64,000 nucleotides of DNA. It comes from Serpentinicella sp031432315. GTDB taxonomy: Bacteria; Bacillota; Clostridia; Peptostreptococcales; Natronincolaceae. The stretch lies in NCBI RefSeq assembly GCF_031432315.1, contig NZ_JAVKGO010000005.1, positions 1-64,000 on the forward strand, read 5' to 3'. Made by a program: the position numbers and the translations under genes. The notes under the pieces are model-generated. The model searched no databases. It had not been told where the DNA came from and worked only from the letters and a program-made list of their open reading frames with translations. Numbering within the stretch: position 1 is the stretch's first letter; the number at the start of each line of letters is the position of its first letter. Below, one piece after another: positions 24,503-32,192 of this stretch.

Positions 24503-24709
24503 AATTTATATATAAGTGAACTAATTCAAGAAAAGAGTATTTATGTAGAATTGTAGAATAGTAGTGTTCAACCGTAGCGAATAATTTGTATTATAACATA
24601 ATGTAGAATGGGTAATATGGTAGGAGATAATGACAATGAACCTTTGATTAAAGGTTTCTATTGTAGTACTTAATTTGTTATTAAACTCTCTGTTCCCAGG
24701 GAGTTTTTT
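24503..24709 (+). promoter_or_regulatory. UAG-repeat leader, putative HutP-like target with attenuator
   Basis: The 300-base gap between the HutP-family gene and the transporter holds no ORF. It has UAG triplets at 24546, 24554, 24559, 24562, 24575, 24604, 24621 and 24664. Three are set in an 8-base direct repeat GTAGAATN (24545, 24553, 24561), with a further GTAGAATG at 24603. A small hairpin AACCTTT/AAAGGTT (24639-24656) and an intrinsic terminator (24684-24709) follow. HutP sites in Bacillus are sets of three UAG triplets with regular spacing (4 bases; here 5), so a cognate binding site is proposed. Confidence 0.55.
24684..24709 (+). terminator. Leader terminator (attenuator) before the transporter operon
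   Basis: AACTCTCTG pairs with CAGGGAGTT (one G-U) around a TTCC loop, and TTTTTA follows. It lies 50 bases before the first structural gene, so transcription of the ABC operon must pass it. Confidence 0.85.
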
Positions 24710-24760
24710 ATATTTAACTAGTTTTTAGTTTAAATCATAATTTTTTAGGAGGATGGTAGT

Positions 24761-25789
24761 ATGGTAGAGAAAAGAAAAATGGTAATTAAGCTTTTATGTT
24801 TTATGATTATTGGTGTATTAATGATTGGATGTGGTTCTGACACTGATAATGACTTAACTAGCGTTACAGTAGAAGATCAAATTAAAATTGGCATAAGCCA
24901 GATTATTGAACACCCTGCACTTGATAGTGCACGCCAAGGATTTATAGATGGTCTTGCTTCTCAAGGTTATAATGAAGGTGAACAAATTGATATAGATTTT
25001 CAAAGTGCACAAGGTGATATTTCTATTGCCCAAAGTATTGCACAAAATTTTGTTTCACAAAATAAAGATATGATTTTTGCAATTGCTACTCCATCAGCAC
25101 AAACTGCTTTTCAAGCAACAAATGATATTCCAATTTTAATTACTGCTGTTACAGATCCTGTAAAGGCAGGTATTGTTAACTCTTGGGAAAAATCTGGAAC
25201 GAATGTTACTGGAACAAGTGACAATATTGATTCAATCAAACATTTTAATCTATTAAAAACACTTGCACCTGAAACTAAAAAAGTTGGTATATTGTACAAT
25301 ACTGGTGAAACTAATTCAGAAGTTCAAGTTGCTCAAGCTAAAGAAGCTGCTGCTGATTTTGACTTAGAAATTATTACTGCTTCTGTATCCGATATAAATG
25401 ATGTCAATCAATCATTAGACTTTTTGTTAGATAGAGTTGATGCACTATACACTATTCAAGATAATGTTGTTGCTTCATCTATGCCTTTAATTGCAAATAG
25501 TGCTAATCAAAAGAATATTCCTATTATCGCTGCGGATAAAGCGCATGTTGATGCTGGCGCCCTAGCAACTAAGGGAATTGATTACTATCAACTTGGTTTT
25601 GAAACAGCTTTAATGGCTATAGAAGTTATTAACGGTGAACTACCATCAGAAATGGGTATAAAAAAATCTAATGAGTTAGATATAGTTATTAATCTGGATA
25701 CAGCGGATGAAATTCAACTTGATATATCTGATGACGTAAAAGCATCAGCTACATTAATTAGAGACGGAGTGAAAGTTGAAGATGAATAG
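24761..25789 (+). CDS. ABC transporter substrate-binding lipoprotein, TrpX type
   Basis: A 342-residue solute-binding lipoprotein of the ABC_sub_bind (PF04392-like) family. The signal peptide ends in the lipobox LMIGC (Cys24). Family blocks are IGISQIIEHPALDSARQGF, ITAVTDPVKAGIV and ALYTIQDNVVASSMPL. Relatives with this gene order (TrpXYZ in streptococci) are predicted tryptophan or related amino-acid importers, but the substrate is unproven. It is the first gene of a three-gene operon under the UAG-rich leader; SD TTAGGAGGATGG precedes the ATG. Confidence 0.88.
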   Translation: MVEKRKMVIKLLCFMIIGVLMIGCGSDTDNDLTSVTVEDQIKIGISQIIEHPALDSARQGFIDGLASQGYNEGEQIDIDFQSAQGDISIAQSIAQNFVSQNKDMIFAIATPSAQTAFQATNDIPILITAVTDPVKAGIVNSWEKSGTNVTGTSDNIDSIKHFNLLKTLAPETKKVGILYNTGETNSEVQVAQAKEAAADFDLEIITASVSDINDVNQSLDFLLDRVDALYTIQDNVVASSMPLIANSANQKNIPIIAADKAHVDAGALATKGIDYYQLGFETALMAIEVINGELPSEMGIKKSNELDIVINLDTADEIQLDISDDVKASATLIRDGVKVEDE

Positions 25790-26690
25790 TTTTTTGTTAA
25801 GTATACTAGAACAAGGATTAATTTTCTCTATAATGTCTTTAGGTGTATTTATTACTTATAAAATTTTACATTTTCCTGATTTATCAGTTGACGGTAGCTT
25901 CCCTTTAGGTGCTGCCGTCTGTGCTACTTTACTGGTTAATGATATTAATCCATTTTTAGCCTGCTTTATAGCTCTAATAGCTGGCATGTTAGCTGGAGGT
26001 ATCACGGGAATTCTTCACGTAAAACTGAAAATTACAAATTTACTTTCTGGTATTTTAGTTATGATCGGTCTGTATTCTATTAACCTTAGAGTAATGGGTG
26101 GCAGAGCTAATGTTCCACTGTTTGCTCAAGAGACAATCTTTTCTGGAGGATACCCACCAATTGTAATGATTCTTGCTTTTGCAATTATTGTTAAAGTATT
26201 TCTTGATTTATTTTTTAAAACAAAGTTTGGTTTCTTGTTAAAAGCAACTGGCGACAACCCCCAAATGGTAACCTCTTTAGGTGTTGATATAGGGAAAATA
26301 AAAATTGTAGGACTTATGTTATCAAATGGTCTTGTAGCACTTTCCGGGGCAATAATGGCTCAATTTAGTAGGTTTTCTGATGTTGGTATGGGAAGAGGTA
26401 TTATCGTCATGGGCCTTGCTTCTATTATTCTTGGTGAAACGATTTTAAAGCGTTTTTCATTTAGTATGACTTTAATGGCTTTGATTGGTACGCTATTGTA
26501 TAGAACCAGTATTGCATTTTCATTGAGAATGGGTCTTCCGGCTACGGATTTACAGCTAATAACAGCAATAATCGTTATTATCGCTTTAGGTTTAAATGGA
26601 CGAAAATTTAGTTTATTTAATAAATTAAAAGATAAAAAACTAGGGGGTGTTCTTGATGCTACAAGTAAAAAACCTAGTAAAAACTTTTAA
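25782..26690 (+). CDS. ABC transporter permease, TrpY type
   Basis: A 302-residue polytopic permease of the branched-chain amino-acid (LivHM-like) superfamily with eight to nine hydrophobic segments. The block HFPDLSVDGSFPLGAA near the N-terminus and GDNPQMVTSLGVDIGKIKI before the last helices are typical of the TrpY group. It overlaps the lipoprotein gene by 8 bases; the ATG at 25782 has GGAG 10 bases upstream, while a TTG at 25776 is possible. The overlap with both neighbours indicates a tight operon. Confidence 0.88.
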   Translation: MNSFLLSILEQGLIFSIMSLGVFITYKILHFPDLSVDGSFPLGAAVCATLLVNDINPFLACFIALIAGMLAGGITGILHVKLKITNLLSGILVMIGLYSINLRVMGGRANVPLFAQETIFSGGYPPIVMILAFAIIVKVFLDLFFKTKFGFLLKATGDNPQMVTSLGVDIGKIKIVGLMLSNGLVALSGAIMAQFSRFSDVGMGRGIIVMGLASIILGETILKRFSFSMTLMALIGTLLYRTSIAFSLRMGLPATDLQLITAIIVIIALGLNGRKFSLFNKLKDKKLGGVLDATSKKPSKNF

Positions 26691-27450
26691 CAAAAATACA
26701 ATTAATGAAAAATTATTGTTTAATAAATTTAACCTTTCCATTAATGAAGGTGATTTTGTAACTATAATAGGTAGTAATGGAGCAGGAAAATCTACTTTTC
26801 TTAATATTTTAGCCGGTTCTTTAGACTGTGATAGCGGTTTTATTGAAGTGGATGGTAATGATGTAACTAAGTCTTCCGAATATAAAAGAACTACAATAAT
26901 GGGTAGAGTGTTCCAAAATCCCTCTTTGGGTACTGCTCCTTCTATGACTGTTTTAGAAAATCTATCAATGGCCTATAATAAGGGAAAACGATTTAACCTA
27001 ACTCGTGGGACTTCAAAAACCCATATTCCCCATTTTAAAGAACTATTAACGCAGCTTGACCTTGGTCTTGAGAATCAGCTTAACACTGAGGTAGGTCTTT
27101 TATCTGGTGGACAAAGACAATCGCTTTCATTGATTATGGCAACGATGTCTAACCCTAAACTACTATTGTTAGATGAGCATACAGCAGCTCTAGATCCAAA
27201 AACATCTGAAAAAATAATTGAATTAACTGAGAAAATTATATTAGACAAAAAGATTACAACTTTAATGGTTACACACAATCTAAACCAAGCGATTGCACTA
27301 GGAAATAGATTAATTATGTTCCATAAAGGTAATGTTGTTCTTGATATACAAAGAGATGATAAGAAGCACCTTACAATTGAAAAGTTACTAGGTTATTTTG
27401 ATGAAATTAAATCAAATGATTTGATTAGTGACGCTATGTTATTTTCATAA
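26656..27450 (+). CDS. ABC transporter ATP-binding protein, TrpZ type
   Basis: A 264-residue ATPase energising the importer. Walker A GSNGAGKST (39-47), signature LLSGGQRQ, Walker B LLLLDEHTAALDP (the DEHTAALD variant is usual in this transporter group) and a switch His in VTHNLNQA. The ATG at 26656 with GGGGG 8 bases upstream is preferred to the GTG at 26647. The start lies inside the end of the permease gene. A terminator follows after 23 bases. Confidence 0.9.
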   Translation: MLQVKNLVKTFNKNTINEKLLFNKFNLSINEGDFVTIIGSNGAGKSTFLNILAGSLDCDSGFIEVDGNDVTKSSEYKRTTIMGRVFQNPSLGTAPSMTVLENLSMAYNKGKRFNLTRGTSKTHIPHFKELLTQLDLGLENQLNTEVGLLSGGQRQSLSLIMATMSNPKLLLLDEHTAALDPKTSEKIIELTEKIILDKKITTLMVTHNLNQAIALGNRLIMFHKGNVVLDIQRDDKKHLTIEKLLGYFDEIKSNDLISDAMLFS

Positions 27451-27472
27451 TAAAACTAATTTTTTGCGAAAT

Positions 27473-27517
27473 AATAAACCCCACATGTTCTCCGTTATAG
27501 ATCATGTGGGGTTTATT
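27473..27517 (+). terminator. Terminator of the TrpXYZ-like operon
   Basis: A perfect 15-base stem AATAAACCCCACATG/CATGTGGGGTTTATT with a 15-base loop stands 22 bases after the ATPase stop. Confidence 0.85.
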
Positions 27518-27622
27518 CATAAATTTTTAATAATTAACTATAAATCTCTATTGGTTCATGTTATGATATGCTATAATTTTACTATTAACTACCCAGATAA
27601 TTTAAATAAGAAGGTGATTATA

Positions 27623-28297
27623 TTGAAATTGAAATCTTGGTTTATTTTACTCTTTTTTATAGGGCTTGTTTTTTATCTATCTTCTATACCAGGTTTGCAA
27701 GTCCTTCCTTTACTTAAACAACTTAATTCACTTTTAGGAAGTTTAGATTTAAGTTTAGTTAGGTTTTCAGAGTGGTTAGCTAGTATAATCCCTTTAAATT
27801 TTAATGAACTCGGCCCTTTTAGAACAGTAAGTGAAGATTTTCTTTTATATGCTAATGATAATCCAGCAATTATTGAGTTTGTTTTAAGAAAAATTGCTCA
27901 TGTAATTATGTTTTTCTTCATCACAATTGCTTTTTTTCTATTAGCAAGCCAGTACACCAAGAAACCTCGCAATGCGATTATAATTGCGTTTTTAGGCGGT
28001 ACTACTATGTCTTTTTTAGATGAATATAGACAAAGCTTTGTGCCAACTAGAGTTGCAAGTTTAATGGATGTATTTATAAATTTTATTGGCGTATCAATAG
28101 CAATAATGGTTATTCTTTTTGCTCTTTTTATTACCAAAAGTGCACGTATTCAAGAGTACTATTATAAAAATTTTAGAAATAAAAACAACTTAGCTCAAAC
28201 TGAGCAAAAGGATCAAGTAACAGAAGATGCTATCCAAAACCAAGATACACAGGTTTTTGATACATCCTTTTCAGAAAAAGTAAAAAAAGAAGATTAA
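27623..28297 (+). CDS. VanZ-like membrane protein
   Basis: A 224-residue membrane protein with four hydrophobic segments and a charged, Gln-rich C-terminal tail of about 45 residues. The VanZ-like family signature is seen in RKIAHVIMFFFITIAFF and SFLDEYRQSFVPTRVASLMD, then VFINFIGV. VanZ confers low teicoplanin resistance in enterococci; most homologues, including this, have no known role. A TTG start at 27623 is chosen, with AAGAAGGTG 6 bases upstream. The long open frame back to 27428 runs through the transporter terminator and is not translated in my view. Confidence 0.78.
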   Translation: MKLKSWFILLFFIGLVFYLSSIPGLQVLPLLKQLNSLLGSLDLSLVRFSEWLASIIPLNFNELGPFRTVSEDFLLYANDNPAIIEFVLRKIAHVIMFFFITIAFFLLASQYTKKPRNAIIIAFLGGTTMSFLDEYRQSFVPTRVASLMDVFINFIGVSIAIMVILFALFITKSARIQEYYYKNFRNKNNLAQTEQKDQVTEDAIQNQDTQVFDTSFSEKVKKED

Positions 28298-29337
28298 CTT
28301 CTATTAAATAGCTTGTTGATGTTTTTTAAAATAATCGATATTGTACCATCAGGATTATTGATAAACTCAATCATGTCTTTATTATTATAATAATCTGATG
28401 GTAACTTTATCTCTATACCACTATCGGTTTTAAACTTTTGGGTAATTAACTTTTTAGAAAAACTATCATGTTCTGTAAGTTTCACTTGATCTTCATTTAT
28501 CCCTGCACTTTTTACCTCTTCCATATACTCTTCTTTAATCTCTTGATAATCTCCAAATACTTCATTAGCCACATCTGAAACTTGTATCTCATGGTTTTCC
28601 TTTAATTGAGTTGCTAATGTTTGATTTAGTTTAACTGGTGTTTTAAAATCTTCATCGAAGTACTTTTTGTTTAGCTTTTTTGTCACATCGCTTATTATTT
28701 TAAATTTTTCATGACTTGATAAATCAAAACTGCAGTTCAGAAATTTTGTTGATAAATAAAAGTCTTTTTCATCATCAATTTCATATAATTTTTCTAGTAA
28801 TTTAATGCTCATATCCGAAAAGTTAATAATAATACTTTCGTCTACTTTTTGCGTGATGTTAGGCAGTGTTGTCATCTGTCTAATAATATTATTTGCCACA
28901 CCTTCTTCTGTATTAATTACATGATGGATATAGCTTGGTTTGTAGTTAAATTTTAATACGGCCAGATATTCAGCCATGTCCATTTCAAATATACAAATAA
29001 TTACGTCCCCCGGCGAAATATTTGCATTCTTTTTCATAATTTCAAATAAATCTTCTGCTAGTTCAATACTAATCCCAATAAAACTTTCTGAATTTGTTCG
29101 TAGCTTTTCACATAAGCTCAATATTTTATTATCAGGATTATCAAAAACCCCTTCTTTTACTTTACTATTATTTAAAACTTTTAAAATATGCTCTTCCAAA
29201 TAATAAAAAACCTCTTCATTCTTTTCTAATTCCTTTGTTGAGATCACTGGAATCTGTACACTATTATCCAAAATATGTAAAATTGCTTTTTTTACACGTA
29301 TTGGGTTTTCTCCATCCAATCTAATAACCTCCTTCAA
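28294..29337 (-). CDS. Nucleoid-associated protein, NdpA/YejK family
   Basis: A 347-residue protein that resembles the 37-kDa nucleoid-associated family. Marks are PGDVIICIFEMDMAEYLAVL, LKFNYKPSYIHHV and a C-terminal half with a helical LNKKYFDEDF block. In E. coli YejK binds the nucleoid; in Firmicutes a precise role is unknown and phage-linked members exist. It converges with the VanZ-like gene; their stop codons share the TTAA at 28294-28297 and no terminator lies between them. The start is supported by GGAGG upstream. Confidence 0.78.
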   Translation of the reverse strand: MKEVIRLDGENPIRVKKAILHILDNSVQIPVISTKELEKNEEVFYYLEEHILKVLNNSKVKEGVFDNPDNKILSLCEKLRTNSESFIGISIELAEDLFEIMKKNANISPGDVIICIFEMDMAEYLAVLKFNYKPSYIHHVINTEEGVANNIIRQMTTLPNITQKVDESIIINFSDMSIKLLEKLYEIDDEKDFYLSTKFLNCSFDLSSHEKFKIISDVTKKLNKKYFDEDFKTPVKLNQTLATQLKENHEIQVSDVANEVFGDYQEIKEEYMEEVKSAGINEDQVKLTEHDSFSKKLITQKFKTDSGIEIKLPSDYYNNKDMIEFINNPDGTISIILKNINKLFNRS

Positions 29338-29386
29338 TTTTGCTCCATTAGAATAGTATTACAAATTTAAAAAACAATCAATAAAA

Positions 29387-29412
29387 AAACATACTGTATT
29401 AGTAGTATGTTT
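29387..29412 (-). terminator. Terminator of the flavodoxin gene
   Basis: AAACATACT pairs with AGTATGTTT and is followed on the minus strand by TTTTATTG. It ends the three-gene run at 29449-30843. Confidence 0.8.
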
Positions 29413-29448
29413 CGTTATAAAGAATAAAAATTAAGGAAAGACAAAGTA

Positions 29449-29931
29449 TTAGCTTTCTTGCAGTAATTGAACAAAACGATCAATATTCTTTTCTATAATA
29501 TTTGTTTTATCATGCTTTGTTTTTGCAATAAATCTTGTAATTAAGCGATCCATAAATTTCATTTTTTTGAGCCGAAACGCGCCTCCAAAGTTTTCTATTG
29601 CCACGGCCTTTTCTAATAATATATCTGGAAAAGCTTTGTTTAACTGTGTCTTTACCATATCTTCATCGCCCATACAGCTTATAAATAATCCTAGTTTTTT
29701 TTCTTTTAAGATATCTTCATGCTTCGATGCAAATAAGCTAACTTCTTTATTGATCATCCCTACATAAACTGGTCCTCCGATTACAATAGCATCATACTTT
29801 TCTAGATTACTTACATCAAAATTATTTATAAGATTGAATATTTCTACTTCACCTTTTAGTTTCTCAGATAAAGTTTTTGCAATTTTTTCAGTGCATCCAT
29901 ATTTTGTACCATAAAGTATCAAAGTCCTCAT
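29449..29931 (-). CDS. Flavodoxin-domain protein (HemG-like group)
   Basis: A 160-residue FMN-binding flavodoxin-fold protein. The phosphate loop is GTKYGCTEKIA (about residues 7-17) and the second flavin loop is IVIGGPVYVGMINK. The C-terminal RFIAKTKHDKTN resembles flavodoxin-type protoporphyrinogen oxidase HemG, but electron transfer with other partners is as likely. The ATG at 29931 follows a GGGGGG run; extension to 29970 would overlap the SGNH hydrolase gene and is unlikely. It appears to be the last gene of a small operon with that hydrolase. Confidence 0.82.
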   Translation of the reverse strand: MRTLILYGTKYGCTEKIAKTLSEKLKGEVEIFNLINNFDVSNLEKYDAIVIGGPVYVGMINKEVSLFASKHEDILKEKKLGLFISCMGDEDMVKTQLNKAFPDILLEKAVAIENFGGAFRLKKMKFMDRLITRFIAKTKHDKTNIIEKNIDRFVQLLQES

Positions 29932-29959
29932 CTTTTTATCCCCCCCATTTATATAATAA

Positions 29960-30544
29960 TTAAATTTCATTGGTCTTTAATGTATCTTTTACTGTTTTTA
30001 CAACTATCTCATGTCCTTTAGGCGTAAGGTGTACCCCATCTGTAAAAATTGTTTTCTTGTCCATTTCAGCTAAATAATTCAGAATTTGTGCATATATATC
30101 TATATACTTTATATTATTATCTTTCGTAAAGCCTAATACCCAATTGCGATATGATTCTATTTTATCATTTACGCTTATAAAATCCGTTGTTGCTGACCAA
30201 TATTTATTGGCCATTGCAGGGTCTACTTGTGGTTGAATTCCTATTATAGGTGTTATACCATTGTTATTGCACATTCGCACCATATATTCTATGTTTGAGC
30301 ACACTACATCAACTGAAATACCCATGATAAAGTCATTAGAACCACCCATAATTATGACCTCAGTTGGTTTTTGAAAAATAACATCATTTTTAAATCGAGA
30401 GACCATTCCTTCTGTTGTATCACCATTTATCCCTCGGTTAAAAACACGTTCGCCTAATGTAGGCTCTATTAGGTTTACCCATGCCTGAGAAGACTTTACC
30501 CCAAAACCATAGGTTAAACTATCTCCTATACAAACTAAGCTCAC
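29960..30544 (-). CDS. SGNH/GDSL-family hydrolase
   Basis: A 194-residue esterase-like protein. The GDSL block is CIGDSLTYGFG with nucleophile S9, then the Gly and Asn blocks GDTTEGMVSRF and IMGGSNDF, and the catalytic dyad in FTDGVHLTPKGHE. There is no signal peptide, so it should act in the cytoplasm, like lysophospholipase TesA-related or acyl hydrolases. Substrate unknown. Neighbours are the flavodoxin gene downstream and a small unknown gene upstream, 17 bases away. Confidence 0.85.
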   Translation of the reverse strand: MSLVCIGDSLTYGFGVKSSQAWVNLIEPTLGERVFNRGINGDTTEGMVSRFKNDVIFQKPTEVIIMGGSNDFIMGISVDVVCSNIEYMVRMCNNNGITPIIGIQPQVDPAMANKYWSATTDFISVNDKIESYRNWVLGFTKDNNIKYIDIYAQILNYLAEMDKKTIFTDGVHLTPKGHEIVVKTVKDTLKTNEI

Positions 30545-30561
30545 ATTGTCACCTTCTTTTC

Positions 30562-30843
30562 CTAAACATAGCCTTTTTCACTTCTTAAGGCTTTTATTTG
30601 TTTTTGTATGTATTTTAAATCATATGAATCAAAATCTTTTTTTCCATTTATAACAATGACTTCATCATCTAATCTATATTTTATATATAAAAATCTTTTT
30701 TCCTCTTCTTCATTCACATTTTCACTATTAAATGAAGGATAAAGCTCATATTTCCATTGTCTTCCCTCTTGGTATACAATATAATTCATCACTCCTTCTT
30801 CTAAACCTTCTTGTAATTCTTCTGCTAATTCCTGTATACGCAT
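30562..30843 (-). CDS. Small acidic protein of unknown function
   Basis: A 93-residue, Glu-rich protein that I do not recognise. It begins MRIQELAEELQEGLEEGVMN, continues with alternating beta-like stretches (RQWKYELYPS, RFLYIKYRLD, EVIVINGKKDFDSYDLKYIQ) and has no membrane segment or Cys. AAAGGAGACTTTATGC upstream supports the start. It is probably co-transcribed with the SGNH hydrolase gene (17-base gap). Confidence 0.68.
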   Translation of the reverse strand: MRIQELAEELQEGLEEGVMNYIVYQEGRQWKYELYPSFNSENVNEEEEKRFLYIKYRLDDEVIVINGKKDFDSYDLKYIQKQIKALRSEKGYV

Positions 30844-31039
30844 GCATAAAGTCTCCTTTAAAGTTTTTATTTATTATTCCCCTACTATTTTATAACAATA
30901 TCTGTTGTCTAATCAACGCTTCACTTTTTAAGATAATAGATTGTGTTGCTATATATGGTCTAACATAAGAGGATAAAATATTGCTTTTTAGACAATCTAA
31001 TAAAATATAATAAATTTTATTTAAAAGGATGTGACAGAG

Positions 31040-31360
31040 TTGAAATTAAATAGTAAGATACACTGTCCTCAATGTGAGGGTAAAAACTTTGTAGCAAAGT
31101 ATGAGTCTACCTATGTTTATTCCTACAAAATTCAAAATCCAGATTCAAAAGAAGTTAATCCAGTTATTAAAAATGAAGAGGCTTTACCTTTTTTATTTGA
31201 TAATAGAGAACAAAAAAATGCTAGTCAATACATTGAGTGTGATGACTGTGGGGAGAAATACCCATGCGAATTTACAATGGATGCAAAGCAAATAGACTTT
31301 ACTATTTTGCAAAAGGCAATTCGAAGCGACCATGTTGATCAACCATATTTTTTTGGGTAG
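31040..31360 (+). CDS. Small zinc-ribbon protein of unknown function
   Basis: A 106-residue protein with two CxxC pairs: CPQC (about 8-11) and CDDC (about 72-75), enough for one zinc ribbon. The rest is polar with an aromatic-rich segment (KYESTYVYSYKIQN). No family recognised. The TTG at 31040 is favoured by an AAAGGA site 10 bases upstream; a GTG at 31031 is too near to that site. It is a single gene ending in an intrinsic terminator. Confidence 0.65.
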   Translation: MKLNSKIHCPQCEGKNFVAKYESTYVYSYKIQNPDSKEVNPVIKNEEALPFLFDNREQKNASQYIECDDCGEKYPCEFTMDAKQIDFTILQKAIRSDHVDQPYFFG

Positions 31361-31375
31361 TAGTGTATAAAAGAG

Positions 31376-31408
31376 CCGTCTTATATAAAGTTAAAAGACG
31401 GTTTCTTT
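31376..31408 (+). terminator. Terminator of the zinc-ribbon gene
   Basis: CCGTCTT pairs with AAGACGG, followed by TTTCTTTT. It lies 15 bases after the stop codon and just before the convergent metallopeptidase gene. Confidence 0.8.
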
Positions 31409-31417
31409 TAACTAAAT

Positions 31418-32140
31418 TCATCCCATATGCGTCATGTAAATCAAGCCATATTTCTTTAGATGATTTTTACTTAACTCGTAATTTGGTAGCGTATTTTTAA
31501 CTAGCTGCCAAAATTCTTTTGAATGATTTAAATGAATTAAATGACATAATTCATGTACCACCACATATTCGATTACAGATTTAGGCGCCATAATTAATTT
31601 CCAGTTAAATAGCACATGTTCCTTTGAAGTGCAACTACCCCAGCGTTTTTTTTGATCTTTAATTGTGATTTTTGTAGGTTTCACCTTAAGAACGCTTTGA
31701 TAATCCAATATAATTCCCTCTATACACTCCCTAGCTTCGTTAAAGTACCATTGTTTTAGTGCTTCTTTTATCGTCTCTTTATCTGTTGATCCACTGTGTA
31801 CTTGTATCTTGCCTTCAATTTTTCGCACTTCTGGTATTGTAATTTCTTTATCTAAGACCACATCTAAACTACATACTTCTCCTAAGTAATAGAGTGTTTC
31901 GTTATTCACATAGTCTATACTTTTCTGTTCATGTTTAATATCTTTTAATTCTAATTGTTTTCGTACTATCCATTTTGATTTCTTCTTAACAATTTCAAGG
32001 ACCTTTTCTTTAGATACACCCACAGGAGCAATAACTAGGACTTCTTCTTTTCCCTTTATCTGAATTGATAAGGTTTTTCTGTTTCTATGAACTAATTCGA
32101 ACTTTATAATTTTATTTTCGTATTCATAAGATAATACCAT
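31418..32140 (-). CDS. YgjP/DUF45-type zinc metallopeptidase
   Basis: A 240-residue protein of the M48-like YgjP family. The zinc motif is VVVHELCHLIHLNHSKEFW, with HExxH and the third ligand His nearby, and the family marker KKRWGSCTS stands about 30 residues before it. No membrane segment is seen. Members are often annotated as metal-dependent hydrolases; a clear substrate is not known. The ATG at 32140 has GAGGTG upstream; the frame back to 32173 runs through the terminator of the neighbouring gene region. Single gene downstream of none. Confidence 0.83.
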   Translation of the reverse strand: MVLSYEYENKIIKFELVHRNRKTLSIQIKGKEEVLVIAPVGVSKEKVLEIVKKKSKWIVRKQLELKDIKHEQKSIDYVNNETLYYLGEVCSLDVVLDKEITIPEVRKIEGKIQVHSGSTDKETIKEALKQWYFNEARECIEGIILDYQSVLKVKPTKITIKDQKKRWGSCTSKEHVLFNWKLIMAPKSVIEYVVVHELCHLIHLNHSKEFWQLVKNTLPNYELSKNHLKKYGLIYMTHMG

Positions 32141-32163
32141 TGTTGAGCACCTCGGTCTAGTTG

Positions 32164-32192
32164 AAAAACTCACTGTTAAACAGTGAGTTTTT
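32164..32192. terminator. Terminator between the helicase and metallopeptidase genes
   Basis: AAAAACTCACTGTT and AACAGTGAGTTTTT form a near-perfect 14-base stem with a single-base centre. It overlaps the helicase stop and can work on both strands. Confidence 0.85.

Noticed and set aside
24460..24760. T-box or known amino-acid riboswitch in the TrpXYZ-like leader
   Set aside because: No T-box core sequence or familiar aptamer pattern could be found; the UAG repeats fit a HutP-type site better.
27428..27622. N-terminal extension of the VanZ-like gene to 27428
   Set aside because: It would overlap the transporter ATPase gene and read through its terminator; a good ribosome site precedes the TTG at 27623.
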